Assembly (NCBI RefSeq): GCF_036227485.1
Contig: NZ_CP109479.1
Coordinates: 3,286,001-3,350,000 of the forward strand
Origin: Streptomyces sp. NBC_01451
GTDB lineage: Bacteria > Actinomycetota > Actinomycetes > Streptomycetales > Streptomycetaceae
Direction: 5' to 3'
DNA: 64,000 nt
Positions 26,774-35,255 of this stretch are shown here, piece after piece (positions within the stretch are counted from its first letter, which is position 1; each line of letters opens with the position of its first letter). The notes beneath the pieces were generated by a model. That model saw only the letters and a program-made list of their open reading frames with translations. It made no database searches and was not told where the DNA came from. Position numbers and translations under genes: made by a program.

Positions 26774-27456
26774 GCGGTGATCTCCCGGACTTTCTTCAGT
26801 TCCTCGACCCACACCAGGAGGCGGACGGTCGATGTGCGGGTGGGCTGGCAGAGGATGAAGCCGGTGTTGGCGCCGACGTCGCCGTAGTCCTGGTCAACCT
26901 GGTCGTAATTGACCACCGTCAGGTTTTCGCCGTCGAAGGTGGTGACCAGGTCGCCGGGCTCGATGCCGAAGTGCGGGGTCCAGTGATCAGAGGCGTAGTA
27001 CCTGAGCCACTCGTCCTGGATTTCGACCGGCCGCTGGTAGACACCCTCGAAGCCGGGGCCGGCCAGCCGATTCGGGCAGTCCGTGATGACCTCGCCAGCA
27101 CCGTCGATGATCTCGACGACGTACACCTCCAGACGACCGGCGCGCATTGCTGCTGCGTCCTCGCCCTCCCACCAGTCGCTGTCCCTCGCGTACGCGTCGG
27201 GCTCACTGTCGTGCTGAACCCGGACCCTGATCCTCGGTGCGACCCTCGACACCGCGGCCCCGTTTCGGGCGAGGTACGGGCGCCAGCGCTTGACCCGGTT
27301 CGTGCGCATGTAGCTGTTGCCGCACTCCTCGCACACGTAGTCGTGCCCGCGGCCCGGCTCGTCCGGGAACGGCGCGAGCAGGTCGTACTCCAGGACGTGC
27401 GTCGGCCGGGCCTCGCACCCGAGCGTCGAGCACTTCTCAGGCGGCAACAGCAGCAC
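26770..27456 (-). CDS. phage hypothetical protein with N-terminal Cys motif
   Basis: A 228-residue protein. GTG at 27,456 follows GAAGGAG; the upstream frame is a shadow. Residues 8-45 hold CSTLGC and CEECGN pairs, a probable zinc ribbon; the C-terminal half is mixed alpha/beta (GDLVTTFDGENLTVVNYD). Not recognised. Confidence 0.62.
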   Translation of the reverse strand: MLLLPPEKCSTLGCEARPTHVLEYDLLAPFPDEPGRGHDYVCEECGNSYMRTNRVKRWRPYLARNGAAVSRVAPRIRVRVQHDSEPDAYARDSDWWEGEDAAAMRAGRLEVYVVEIIDGAGEVITDCPNRLAGPGFEGVYQRPVEIQDEWLRYYASDHWTPHFGIEPGDLVTTFDGENLTVVNYDQVDQDYGDVGANTGFILCQPTRTSTVRLLVWVEELKKVREITA

Positions 27457-28039
27457 TCTGATTCTCCTTCCATGCGGCGTACAGCTCGCCCGCCTTCTGC
27501 GGCACGAGGTAGGGGAAAATGCCGGCCCACTCACGGAGTCGGTGCGACTCCCAGTCCTCGACCGGACCGACGAGCTTCTCGGGATTGCGAGCCAGGTCTT
27601 CGATCACGTCCCGGCTGCCACGCGCGTCCCACAGCGGCTGGTGGCCGAGCTGGGCCCACTGCTCCTCGTCGTTGTGCGTGTCGCACAACTGCGTCTTCAC
27701 GCCCGTCGCCTTGTGGAGCACCTTCACGCTGGCGGGATTCGGGTACGGGCGGGGGCAGCCCATGCACCACAGCATTCCGGCCGGGCCGAAGGCGCCGCGG
27801 TGGACCTCGGAGGGGTCGGTGATGAACTCGAAGTCCTCGGCGACCGGCGTGACTTCTGCCAGCGGTCGGCGGGCCCCGCTGTAACCCTCGATCAGATCCA
27901 CGTACGCGCCGAATGGCTTGGCGACCTTCCGCCGGTACTGCCTGCCGTCCGGCTTGTAGAAGTCGGTAATGCGGCCGTACATGAATTCCTGCCGCCCGTC
28001 CATCTCCTTCACCACACGGACCATGTCGCCGATCTTCAT
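27437..28039 (-). CDS. phage hypothetical protein
   Basis: A 200-residue protein; the N-terminus has an SH3-like beta pattern (MKIGDMVRVVKEMDGRQEF) and the middle a CMGCPRPYP motif. Its 3' end overlaps the next gene by 20 bp. Confidence 0.6.
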   Translation of the reverse strand: MKIGDMVRVVKEMDGRQEFMYGRITDFYKPDGRQYRRKVAKPFGAYVDLIEGYSGARRPLAEVTPVAEDFEFITDPSEVHRGAFGPAGMLWCMGCPRPYPNPASVKVLHKATGVKTQLCDTHNDEEQWAQLGHQPLWDARGSRDVIEDLARNPEKLVGPVEDWESHRLREWAGIFPYLVPQKAGELYAAWKENQSAAVAA

Positions 28040-28069
28040 GTCTTTCCCTTCCTGCTCTCGGAATCAATC

Positions 28070-28143
28070 TGGTGCCCCGTGCGGGAATCGAACCCGCCGG
28101 ATGCCGCAAAGGGGAGGACGGCACCGCTACTCATCGACGGGGC
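28070..28143 (-). tRNA. tRNA-like gene lacking a D stem
   Basis: The minus strand shows a perfect 7-bp acceptor stem (GCCCCGT with ACGGGGC), encoded CCA, and a perfect T arm (GCGGG TTCGATT CCCGC). A 5-bp anticodon-position stem (GCCGT with GCGGC) closes a 10-nt loop CCTCCCCTTT instead of the normal 7 nt. The 14 nt in the D-arm position cannot form a stem. It is either a degenerate phage tRNA or an unusual armless one; the identity (perhaps CCC, Gly) cannot be fixed. Confidence 0.6.
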
Positions 28144-28154
28144 CCGGCTTTCCC

Positions 28155-28466
28155 TCAGCACTCCTCGGTGGTCAGTTCCGATGCGTGCACGAAACGGCAC
28201 ACGCCCGTAGGGCCGTTGCGCACCACCACGTGCCAGTAGCCCTCCCACACGTTGATGTGCCGTACGGTGCCGTCCTTGTGCATAGAGCGGGTCGGGCGGG
28301 TGATGCCATCGGCGTCAGGGCGGCGGTGTCCGGTGCTGTGGTGACGCCCACATCCGTTGGCGGTCACGGTGGTCACCGGCTCGTCGTCGAAGGTGTTGTG
28401 CAGTTGCATGCCGTTGCGGATCTCGATGCCGCTCTGGGTGTGCCTGGGCATGTCATCGCCGAACAT
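28155..28466 (-). CDS. phage hypothetical protein
   Basis: A 103-residue His-rich protein (CGRHHSTGHRRP). Not recognised. Confidence 0.55.
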   Translation of the reverse strand: MFGDDMPRHTQSGIEIRNGMQLHNTFDDEPVTTVTANGCGRHHSTGHRRPDADGITRPTRSMHKDGTVRHINVWEGYWHVVVRNGPTGVCRFVHASELTTEEC

Positions 28467-28513
28467 TTCAGCTCTCCTTGATCTCGCGGTTGCTCGTCGG
28501 CCGGGCCCGAGTC

Positions 28514-28786
28514 CTACTCGTCGACCAGAACACCCCAGACGTTGTCGATCGTCTTGGGGCTGTTCTCGCCGACCTCCCGCACGTACCTCTCGTGCGCCTC
28601 TTGAACGGCCCGGGAGTGGTCGTCGACGAGGAAGGAGCAGGCCCAGCCGTCCTGCTTGTGCTCATCGGGCAGATCCCGGTACGCCAGGGCATCGAGTTCG
28701 GTTTTCGATGTGCTGTCGGGGTATTCCTGGGAGGTCTCGATCACGAGATTCCCGTCTTTGTCCCAGTGACCGGTCAGAAGAATCAC
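28514..28786 (-). CDS. phage hypothetical protein
   Basis: A 90-residue acidic protein (TGHWDKDGNLVIETS, ERYVREVGENSP). Its start overlaps the upstream gene by ATGA. Not recognised. Confidence 0.58.
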   Translation of the reverse strand: MILLTGHWDKDGNLVIETSQEYPDSTSKTELDALAYRDLPDEHKQDGWACSFLVDDHSRAVQEAHERYVREVGENSPKTIDNVWGVLVDE

Positions 28787-29052
28787 GCGTCGTCCTCCTC
28801 GTCGGGCCGGGTGTACACGCGAAGCGGCTTTGCTTTCCGGTAGTCCCAGACGTTGTCGGCGTCCAGCTCCTCCGCCAGGGCCCGGAACGCGTCGGCCTCG
28901 GACTCGGACTCGACCGTGTGCGTGAACGCGTTGCTGTCGCTGTCGGCGGCGACAAGGCCCTCGATCGTCGCGTCGGGCAGGCCCACGCCCACGTATTTGA
29001 CTTCGAGGCCGCCGCCGTCGTCCCAGACGCCGGCCATCGTGTATTCCTTCAT
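28783..29052 (-). CDS. phage hypothetical protein
   Basis: An 89-residue acidic protein with a ferredoxin-like pattern and EADAFRALAEELDADNVW helix. Not recognised. Confidence 0.58.
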   Translation of the reverse strand: MKEYTMAGVWDDGGGLEVKYVGVGLPDATIEGLVAADSDSNAFTHTVESESEADAFRALAEELDADNVWDYRKAKPLRVYTRPDEEDDA

Positions 29053-29095
29053 CAGATTTCCCGTCCCTTTTCCTTCCGAGGGGTTGAGACGTGGT

Positions 29096-29632
29096 TCAGG
29101 CGAGGTAACCGAAGACAGTCACGCCCTCGATGTCCTGCGGCGGCTTGCCCTCACGCATCAGGCAGCCGGGGCAGGTGAGCCGGTCCAACGAGTGGATCGT
29201 GATGTAGGAGCTGTGGCCCTGCTCCCGCAGATTCACGCCGCCGGTCGTCTCCAGCAGCAGACCGCACATGGTCGACTGCCAGGTCCGTTGCTCCTCGTAG
29301 TGCTTGCCGTTGTAGAAGCTGGTCGCGGACATGGAGTGCTTGGCGTCCTCCGGCATCTCCCACACCGCGAGCCGCTTCGAGCCGTTGGCCAGCTCGCACG
29401 CGCACAGGTTCGAGATGAAGCAGACGACGTCCTTGTGCATCCGCATGTAGATCCGGAAGTGATCCGGCCTGTTGCAGATCGGGGTGTACGGGAGGTTCGG
29501 CTGCTCACCGTCCAGCACGAATTCCGCGTGCCACTTGTCCCGGTGGTTCACGGCGCGCGGGTCGAACAGCGACACCCGCTGGCCCGGCTTGATTCCTCGC
29601 AGGAAATCGGTCGCCTCGTCGATCGTCAGCAT
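29096..29632 (-). CDS. phage hypothetical protein
   Basis: A 178-residue protein starting at ATG 29,632; the longer frame is a shadow of the next gene. It has CACE and CPGC motifs and a LTIDEATDFLRGIKPGQRV N-terminus. Not recognised. Confidence 0.6.
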   Translation of the reverse strand: MLTIDEATDFLRGIKPGQRVSLFDPRAVNHRDKWHAEFVLDGEQPNLPYTPICNRPDHFRIYMRMHKDVVCFISNLCACELANGSKRLAVWEMPEDAKHSMSATSFYNGKHYEEQRTWQSTMCGLLLETTGGVNLREQGHSSYITIHSLDRLTCPGCLMREGKPPQDIEGVTVFGYLA

Positions 29633-29634
29633 TT

Positions 29635-30219
29635 TCAGACCTCCGTCAGGTGGTGTCGGCCGGCGAAGAGGTTGAAGTGGGTCGGGATGTCGACCCACGT
29701 GTCCCGGTGGGTGCGGGTGACGTGCTCGCGGACCTCGGTGTCGAGCGGCACGACGGCGGAGCGGGACCACGAGATGTTCTTCAGGAACCGGCTGTTCTCC
29801 ACGAAGCGGACCTGAGCGGTCGGGATGTCTCGCCCGTGCATTTCGCGGGCCGCGTCGCGCATCTCCTCGAAGCGCATGGACTGAACGCCGTAGAGCTTCT
29901 TGCCCTCCACGTAGACGTAGTAGCGGCCGTTCGTGTGGGTCACGGTGTGGCCCACACCGATCTCGTAGACGTCGGTGCCGTAGTAGCCCTGGTCGTCCCT
30001 GTAGAAGCCGCTGATCCAACTGAGCGGGTTGGGCATCCCGTCGTCACGACCGGTGTCCGGGTGACGGAGCTGGCCGAACCCGTTCTCCAGGATTCGGACC
30101 GGCCTGTACTGCCCGACCAGGCCCAGATGCATCATGCATTCGGACGCGCCGATCTCGACCACGACGGTTTCGCCGACCTGCGGGTAGTACTTCTCGGGCC
30201 TCTTGTAGACGTGCGGCAT
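29635..30219 (-). CDS. phage hypothetical protein
   Basis: A 194-residue beta-rich protein, aromatic in its middle (GFYRDDQGYYGTDVYEIG). Only two bases separate it from the downstream gene. Not recognised. Confidence 0.6.
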   Translation of the reverse strand: MPHVYKRPEKYYPQVGETVVVEIGASECMMHLGLVGQYRPVRILENGFGQLRHPDTGRDDGMPNPLSWISGFYRDDQGYYGTDVYEIGVGHTVTHTNGRYYVYVEGKKLYGVQSMRFEEMRDAAREMHGRDIPTAQVRFVENSRFLKNISWSRSAVVPLDTEVREHVTRTHRDTWVDIPTHFNLFAGRHHLTEV

Positions 30220-30306
30220 GTGGTTTCCCTTCTGGACTGGGTAATTCGGCTGATGGTCGGCAGCTCGGGGCGCGGCGTTGCTGCTGCGTCCTGGACTGCC
30301 GTTAGC

Positions 30307-30561
30307 TCAGACGTCGATTGATGTGCGGGTGCCGTCGATGTGCACCACGAATACCTGCTGGATTACTGAGCCCCTGAACTCGCGGACTTTCACGCGGAAT
30401 TGGGGCTTACCCTTGCGCATTCGCGCTTTCATGTGGCGCACGCAATATTCGGCAACCGGGTCGGACTCCCGTCCGCGCGGTTTGAGTTGTACGTACCGCG
30501 TCGCGGTATCGACCCATGCGGCCGGCTGCTCACCGGCCGGGGGCACGTACTGCTGGAGCAT
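30307..30561 (-). CDS. phage small basic protein
   Basis: An 84-residue basic protein (KARMRKGKPQFRVKVREFRG). The ATG at 30,561 lies 26 bp after the previous stop; the ribosome-binding site is weak, so a TTG just upstream is possible. Confidence 0.5.
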   Translation of the reverse strand: MLQQYVPPAGEQPAAWVDTATRYVQLKPRGRESDPVAEYCVRHMKARMRKGKPQFRVKVREFRGSVIQQVFVVHIDGTRTSIDV

Positions 30562-30586
30562 GAAGAACCAAAGCCGGCCGACCCGC

Positions 30587-31090
30587 TCAGGCCCAGGCAC
30601 CGGCTTCCAGTTCCGTACCGATGCCGACGCCGTACGACGACCAGCGCACGAGCGTGTCCTGGTCGCCGACGATGTTGAACAGGACCTGCCGGTGCCTCCG
30701 GCCGTCCGGGTACTCGTGGTACGCCTCGGCGTACTCGCGAGCCTGCTCGATCGTGGGGAATGGGATCTCGACCGGCGCACCGTGGAGGTAGCCACGGGCC
30801 GTGGCGAGGCTGCCGCCGACCGGCACGATGCGGAACCGCTCGCCTTCCGACGGCATCTCGCCGTCGAACAGCCACCCGTCCGTCGAGTACCAGCCGCGCG
30901 CCCTACCGTTGAACCAGGCTTCGGCCAGACTCTGCGTGTCGTGTGTGGTGAGCGTGGCCACGCGCTTGTCCCTGTGCCCACACGAGAGCGGGCTGTACCC
31001 CGGCACTCGGTTGAACGGGGAGCGCGGCGGCGGCGTGTAGCCCGGTTCCTGAACTGGGCAGCAGGGCTCCAGGATGCAGACCGTGAACAT
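30587..31090 (-). CDS. phage hypothetical protein
   Basis: A 167-residue protein with an N-terminal Cys/Pro-rich stretch (CILEPCCPVQEP) and a folded remainder (EIPFPTIEQAREYAEAYHEY). Not recognised. Confidence 0.58.
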   Translation of the reverse strand: MFTVCILEPCCPVQEPGYTPPPRSPFNRVPGYSPLSCGHRDKRVATLTTHDTQSLAEAWFNGRARGWYSTDGWLFDGEMPSEGERFRIVPVGGSLATARGYLHGAPVEIPFPTIEQAREYAEAYHEYPDGRRHRQVLFNIVGDQDTLVRWSSYGVGIGTELEAGAWA

Positions 31091-31102
31091 GGCTATCCCC
31101 CC

Positions 31103-31513
31103 TCAGATCTGGAGCAGTTCGCGAAGAACCTTCGGCCCTTGGCCGGCCGGCCGTTCCTCGGCCTCGCGGGGCACCTGCTTGAGCTGGGGCTTGCGTCCGA
31201 CCCCGGCGTCCAGCTCCCAGCCCGCCAGGCGCCGCGGGAACAGCACGTCACGGCCGAACTTCGTCAGACGGCACTCGACTCCCGAGGTCAGTTCCAGGAG
31301 CCCGTCACGGACCAGCTTCTGACCGGTGGCATCCGAGACCACCATCCGGTGCCCGTTCCCACGCCCCGGCGACACCCGCCAGCTCGTCACTCCGTTCAGG
31401 TGGAACAGCCATCCCCGGTCCGCGCACTCCAGCACCAGGTGCGCACGGTCCGACAGCCTGTAGTCCTCCGGCCGCTTCTGCTTGCTCACCGTCTTGCCGC
31501 TGCGGTCGTTCAC
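31103..31513 (-). CDS. phage hypothetical protein
   Basis: A 136-residue basic protein with a winged-helix-like pattern (VVSDATGQKLVRDGLLELTSG, LTKFGRDVL). Possibly DNA-binding. It overlaps the next gene by ATGA. Confidence 0.58.
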   Translation of the reverse strand: MNDRSGKTVSKQKRPEDYRLSDRAHLVLECADRGWLFHLNGVTSWRVSPGRGNGHRMVVSDATGQKLVRDGLLELTSGVECRLTKFGRDVLFPRRLAGWELDAGVGRKPQLKQVPREAEERPAGQGPKVLRELLQI

Positions 31514-31803
31514 TGGTCCTCCTCGACGATCTCGGGGTGCGGCTCGGCGTTGTTGCAGTTGGGTCCGCGCTCGTGCTCCTTCTGGAGCTGGTTCGCCGTG
31601 TTCCAGTGGTGGAAAAGCCGGAACAGGGTGGCGAGGGTGTTCGTCTCACGGCAGGTGAGATCGGCCCCGAACTCGTGGCTACACGGGTTGACCGTGTCGG
31701 ACCAGACCCAGGTGAACTCGTCCGCCGCTTCGAGCCGCTGCCGCGCCACCTCACGCCGATCGCGCCAAACGGCCAGCCTGTCCTTTACTACGTCAAAAAC
31801 CAC
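31510..31803 (-). CDS. phage hypothetical protein with Cys/His residues
   Basis: A 97-residue protein. GTG at 31,803 has AGGAGG at ideal spacing and is preferred to the longer frame. Its CSHEFGADLTC and LFHHW residues could bind a metal. Not recognised. Confidence 0.6.
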   Translation of the reverse strand: MVFDVVKDRLAVWRDRREVARQRLEAADEFTWVWSDTVNPCSHEFGADLTCRETNTLATLFRLFHHWNTANQLQKEHERGPNCNNAEPHPEIVEEDQ

Positions 31804-31857
31804 GGGGTACCTCCTAGCCCATTCGATGGATGGACCTAGAAACTCAGGATGGACAAC

Positions 31858-31903
31858 GGAAAGGGAGCCCACCGGCATTTACGCGCGCCGGGGCTCCCTT
31901 TCC
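31858..31903. terminator. long hairpin terminator
   Basis: A perfect 13-bp stem (GGAAAGGGAGCCC) with an inner CCGG/CCGG pairing, downstream of the gene at 31,914. Confidence 0.7.
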
Positions 31904-31913
31904 GTCGGATAGT

Positions 31914-32960
31914 TCAGTTGTCGTACCGGAGTGCCGCGTACTCAGAGTCGGGGAACATCTCCTTCACCCGCTTCAGCAGCTCGGCCCAGGTGTTCTCCCA
32001 GCCTGACCGCACGTTCTTGGGAACGTCCTCGTACCGAAGGGCCCGGCCGGGGTAAACGTCGACCCACGTCAGATGCCCGTCCTCACCCGAGCCTTGATGC
32101 CTGGGTTCGACGACCAGGTCCACGCGCTCCCTCTGGTCCCTCTGGCGCATCGGCCAGGCCACGACCGCTGGGATCACCATGCCCTCGTATTCGATGAGAA
32201 TTCGCTCGTCGGCCCGGAGGCCGAGGGGTTCATCCGTGGCCCGCTCAGCGCGTGTCGAATCCCACCAGCCGCGAAACTGCCACGCCTTGTGCTCGGCCGG
32301 GAAGCGTGTACGGAACGCCTCGATGTAGCGATCCGCTTCCTGCCTCCAACGCGTGCGCTCGTCGTCGGTCAGCTCACGAGTGGGGTTCATCGGGTACACC
32401 CACGGCCGGATGTCCTTGTCACGGCCCGTGTTCTGTACTCGGTTCGCGTGCTCCCACTCCCGGACGCTCACACCCGGCGGGTAGTCGTTGGTTCGACTGC
32501 CCGGCGCGGCCCGTTCGGCGAACGCCCCGATCACACGCGGGAACGCCTCAGCGCTCATCTTCTCGATGTCGCCACGGCCGTCGGCGAGTTGCTGCTGCAC
32601 GCCCGCGTCCTGGCCCAGGAACCGGCGGGCCAGATCCCGGGCCGTGTTCAGGGCCCGCTCTTCGAACTTGCGGTCGATCACCCGGACCACGCCATCGAAC
32701 TGGAGCCACGCGACCACCGTCTGATTTACCGAGACGGTGGTGTGCAACGCCTCCGGCGTCGTCGGGATGTCGCGCCAGCGCATGTAGTTCATGAGCCGCG
32801 CATCGGCGGCGGCCACGTACGGCGCGAACTCCTCGTCGGTCAACTGACCCCGGAACTTCGCCCCACCGCACACACTCTGCTGAGTGATGCTCAGTTCCTT
32901 GATTCCGTGGCCGTTCAACGTCCGGAGCGCGACCGTTACAGCCTGAATGTCAGCGCGCAA
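31914..32960 (-). CDS. phage hypothetical protein, 348 residues
   Basis: The longest unrecognised protein of the left arm. Mixed charged, with an N-terminal segment TVALRTLNGHGIKELS, a central helical region and a C-terminal WVDVYPGRALRYEDVP region. No signal peptide or membrane helix. Confidence 0.62.
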   Translation of the reverse strand: MRADIQAVTVALRTLNGHGIKELSITQQSVCGGAKFRGQLTDEEFAPYVAAADARLMNYMRWRDIPTTPEALHTTVSVNQTVVAWLQFDGVVRVIDRKFEERALNTARDLARRFLGQDAGVQQQLADGRGDIEKMSAEAFPRVIGAFAERAAPGSRTNDYPPGVSVREWEHANRVQNTGRDKDIRPWVYPMNPTRELTDDERTRWRQEADRYIEAFRTRFPAEHKAWQFRGWWDSTRAERATDEPLGLRADERILIEYEGMVIPAVVAWPMRQRDQRERVDLVVEPRHQGSGEDGHLTWVDVYPGRALRYEDVPKNVRSGWENTWAELLKRVKEMFPDSEYAALRYDN

Positions 32961-33109
32961 CGAAATACCCCCTCCCTATTCCTGCGGAAATTGCTGCGGC
33001 ATCCCTGCCGACCCATCGGCCGGCCGACCCGCAGCAGGACCATGCACGGGACGCGCACAGCCTCGGCCGGCCTCGGTTCCCCCCTGACACCGAGCCCGAC
33101 CGGGGCCAT

Positions 33110-33487
33110 CTACGCGTCCGTGTGGGTGCTGGCGTTCTGGGCGATGTCGATTACCTGGCCCATCTGGAAGTCGATGTGCCCCTGGAGCCGCTCGACCGCG
33201 CCCTGGGCCTTGTCGTTGCCCAGCTCGTCGCCCAGGCGCCGCACGAACCTGGCGCGCTCCGCCAGTTCGTCGGCGAGCGACTCGATCTTGCTGTGCATCT
33301 CCAGCCGGTCGAGTCCGACGCGCATCATGTCGATGCTGTGCGTGTCGACCGCGCCGTTGTGCGTGAACTCGTCGACGAGCTGCTCGAAGTCGCGGGCCGT
33401 GCGTTCGATCTCCCGCCCGATCGGGCCGTCGAGGCGGTCGGCCGCCGCATGAGCGGCAGGGAACTGCGACCTGATCACGTTCGTCAT
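33110..33487 (-). CDS. phage coiled-coil protein
   Basis: A 125-residue helical protein with heptad-like segments (RDFEQLVDEF, MRVGLDRLEMHSKIESLADEL). ATG at 33,487 overlaps the upstream stop (ATGA). Not recognised. Confidence 0.6.
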   Translation of the reverse strand: MTNVIRSQFPAAHAAADRLDGPIGREIERTARDFEQLVDEFTHNGAVDTHSIDMMRVGLDRLEMHSKIESLADELAERARFVRRLGDELGNDKAQGAVERLQGHIDFQMGQVIDIAQNASTHTDA

Positions 33488-33837
33488 GCGGCGTCTCCGG
33501 TCTCGTTGGGGAAGAACCCGGGGCGGGTGAATGCCGGACCGGCGTACGCGTTTCTGCCGTCGCCCCACCACGTGGGGCTGAGCAGGTTGCGGTGACTCGT
33601 CGAGTGCGTCAGCCTGCCGTCGTGGTCGCGGTGCTCGATTCGCGCGAACGTGAGCGGCGGCTGCGTGCAGCGGTCGTGCCTGCCGGGCTTGGGCGTGTGC
33701 CCGGTGTAGACAGCGCGCAGGGCAGCGAAGCCCTCGTTGAATTCCCGGAACGCCTCCCAGAATTCCTCCACCAGCTCGTCCGTGTCGCCAGGCTGAGTGG
33801 TGACGTAGGGCAGGTACTCGAATTCTCCGCTGCTCAT
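33484..33837 (-). CDS. phage hypothetical protein
   Basis: A 117-residue acidic protein with an N-terminal helix (ELVEEFWEAFREFNEG). ATGA overlaps link it to both neighbours. Confidence 0.6.
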   Translation of the reverse strand: MSSGEFEYLPYVTTQPGDTDELVEEFWEAFREFNEGFAALRAVYTGHTPKPGRHDRCTQPPLTFARIEHRDHDGRLTHSTSHRNLLSPTWWGDGRNAYAGPAFTRPGFFPNETGDAA

Positions 33838-34004
33838 GCGGACACCTTTCGGTCGATCATTTGAATGGACGCCTTGGCCGTGCGTGTGAAATCCGCGCGC
33901 TTACGGCCGCGCTTGGTCTTGCCGTACAGGGGGCAGAACAGGTTCAGTCGCGGTGCCTGCCCGGGAATGCGAACGGCGAGCGGAACGGTGGGGCACGTGA
34001 GCAT
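33834..34004 (-). CDS. phage 56-residue basic protein
   Basis: A short gene: MLTCPTVPLAVRIPG, a second Cys at residue 24 and a basic tail (KTKRGRKRADF). AAAGGGGAAAA precedes the ATG and the stop overlaps the next gene by ATGA, which supports it being real. Its 5' end (19 bp) is identical to that of the gene at 20,086-20,592. Confidence 0.65.
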   Translation of the reverse strand: MLTCPTVPLAVRIPGQAPRLNLFCPLYGKTKRGRKRADFTRTAKASIQMIDRKVSA

Positions 34005-34020
34005 GGGATGTTTTCCCCTT

Positions 34021-34341
34021 TCAGCACTGGTGACGTCTGGCGAATCTCACCGGGTCGTAGGAATCCGTGCTTTCCTCCGTGCACGAGCACTTCGTGCATC
34101 CCACGGTCCAGACATCGGTGAGCGGGTTGTGGATCAGCGTGATTTCCTGCCTGCCGCCGATCCGATCCGAGACCCAGCCCTTGGGCCCGGTGACGCGCAC
34201 ACCGAGCGGCGACGCGTGCAGGTTCTGCGCAAATTCGGCAGCCGCTCGCATGGCCTCTTCAAGGGGCATGCGCCGGTACGCGCCGTATCCCTGCCACGAA
34301 CCGGAGTCGTGGAAGTTCTGGATTCCGTAGTCACCGGCCAC
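34021..34341 (-). CDS. phage hypothetical protein
   Basis: A 106-residue protein with a C-terminal CTKCSC cluster. Its start overlaps the 3' end of the upstream gene. Not recognised. Confidence 0.58.
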   Translation of the reverse strand: MAGDYGIQNFHDSGSWQGYGAYRRMPLEEAMRAAAEFAQNLHASPLGVRVTGPKGWVSDRIGGRQEITLIHNPLTDVWTVGCTKCSCTEESTDSYDPVRFARRHQC

Positions 34342-34591
34342 TGGAACCCCCGACCGATACGGGGTGCCGCAGACTCCGCATCCGATCCTCGACCGACTGC
34401 CGAGTGGCCCGCCGAGTCCCGAGCACAGACCGGTACGCGAACGCGTAAGCGCTGTCCGTCATGGAATATCGGTGGGAGCGCAGCGTCTCCAGGAAATCCC
34501 GCACCTGAGTGCCGTTCGCCTTGAGTACGTCACGGCGCATGTCGACCTTGACCGAGCGACGCGCCGCCGCGCGCTTCATGGTGTTGTGCAT
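34331..34591 (-). CDS. phage small basic helical protein
   Basis: An 86-residue Arg-rich helical protein (MKRAAARRSVKVDMRRDVLK). Possibly nucleic-acid binding. Confidence 0.55.
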   Translation of the reverse strand: MHNTMKRAAARRSVKVDMRRDVLKANGTQVRDFLETLRSHRYSMTDSAYAFAYRSVLGTRRATRQSVEDRMRSLRHPVSVGGSSGR

Positions 34592-34625
34592 GGGTTAGGT
34601 TCCACCCTTCTTTTGAGACGAGAAA

Positions 34626-34653
34626 AGGGCGCAGGGGGAATTCCCTGCGCCCC
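34626..34653. terminator. hairpin terminator
   Basis: A perfect 11-bp stem AGGGCGCAGGG with its complement and a 6-nt loop between 34,591 and 34,729. Confidence 0.7.
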
Positions 34654-34728
34654 TAGGGCTGAGACAAGACCGACGCGCGCGGCTTGGTACTTTCTGGAGC
34701 CGCGCACGCCGGAGATCGGATCACCCCC

Positions 34729-35241
34729 TCACGCGGCAGTGGTTTCGGTCGTCTTGGCCTTGATCTTCTTCGGCTCCGTGCGCCGCCGCGTCTCCTGCCT
34801 GATCAGCCGGTCCTTTTCGGTCTCGACCGCCGCCGCCTTCTCCTCCACGGGCCTGAGAGGCGGGACTTCCATGTACCGGACGGCCTTACCAACCAGCCGC
34901 GCGCACAGCGGCCGGAACGACTCGTCGTCGGCGTTCGCCTCGCCGACGATCCTCCAGTCCGACAGCTTGCCCATGCGCGCGAGTTCCCTGATGACGGCCT
35001 TGAAAGACTCCTGCAATTCCGCCGCCTTCACGGTCCGCATCTCTTTTACGGCCGGAACGGGAATCGCCTCCTTGCCCGTACGCCGAGCGGCACGGTTGAA
35101 TTCCCGGGCGCGTGTCATCAGCTTCTCCGACATGTCGGCGTCGCCGGATTCCAGGGCGATACGCGCGGCACCGATCGCCGCGTGCTTCAGGTCTACGGCC
35201 TCCGTCGGGCCGAGGGGGGAGGAATGCGTGATCACGTTCAT
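34729..35241 (-). CDS. phage helical basic protein
   Basis: A 170-residue mostly helical protein with a very basic C-terminus (ETRRRTEPKKIKAK). Not recognised. Confidence 0.6.
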   Translation of the reverse strand: MNVITHSSPLGPTEAVDLKHAAIGAARIALESGDADMSEKLMTRAREFNRAARRTGKEAIPVPAVKEMRTVKAAELQESFKAVIRELARMGKLSDWRIVGEANADDESFRPLCARLVGKAVRYMEVPPLRPVEEKAAAVETEKDRLIRQETRRRTEPKKIKAKTTETTAA

Positions 35242-35255
35242 CCGTGTGTCTCCTG

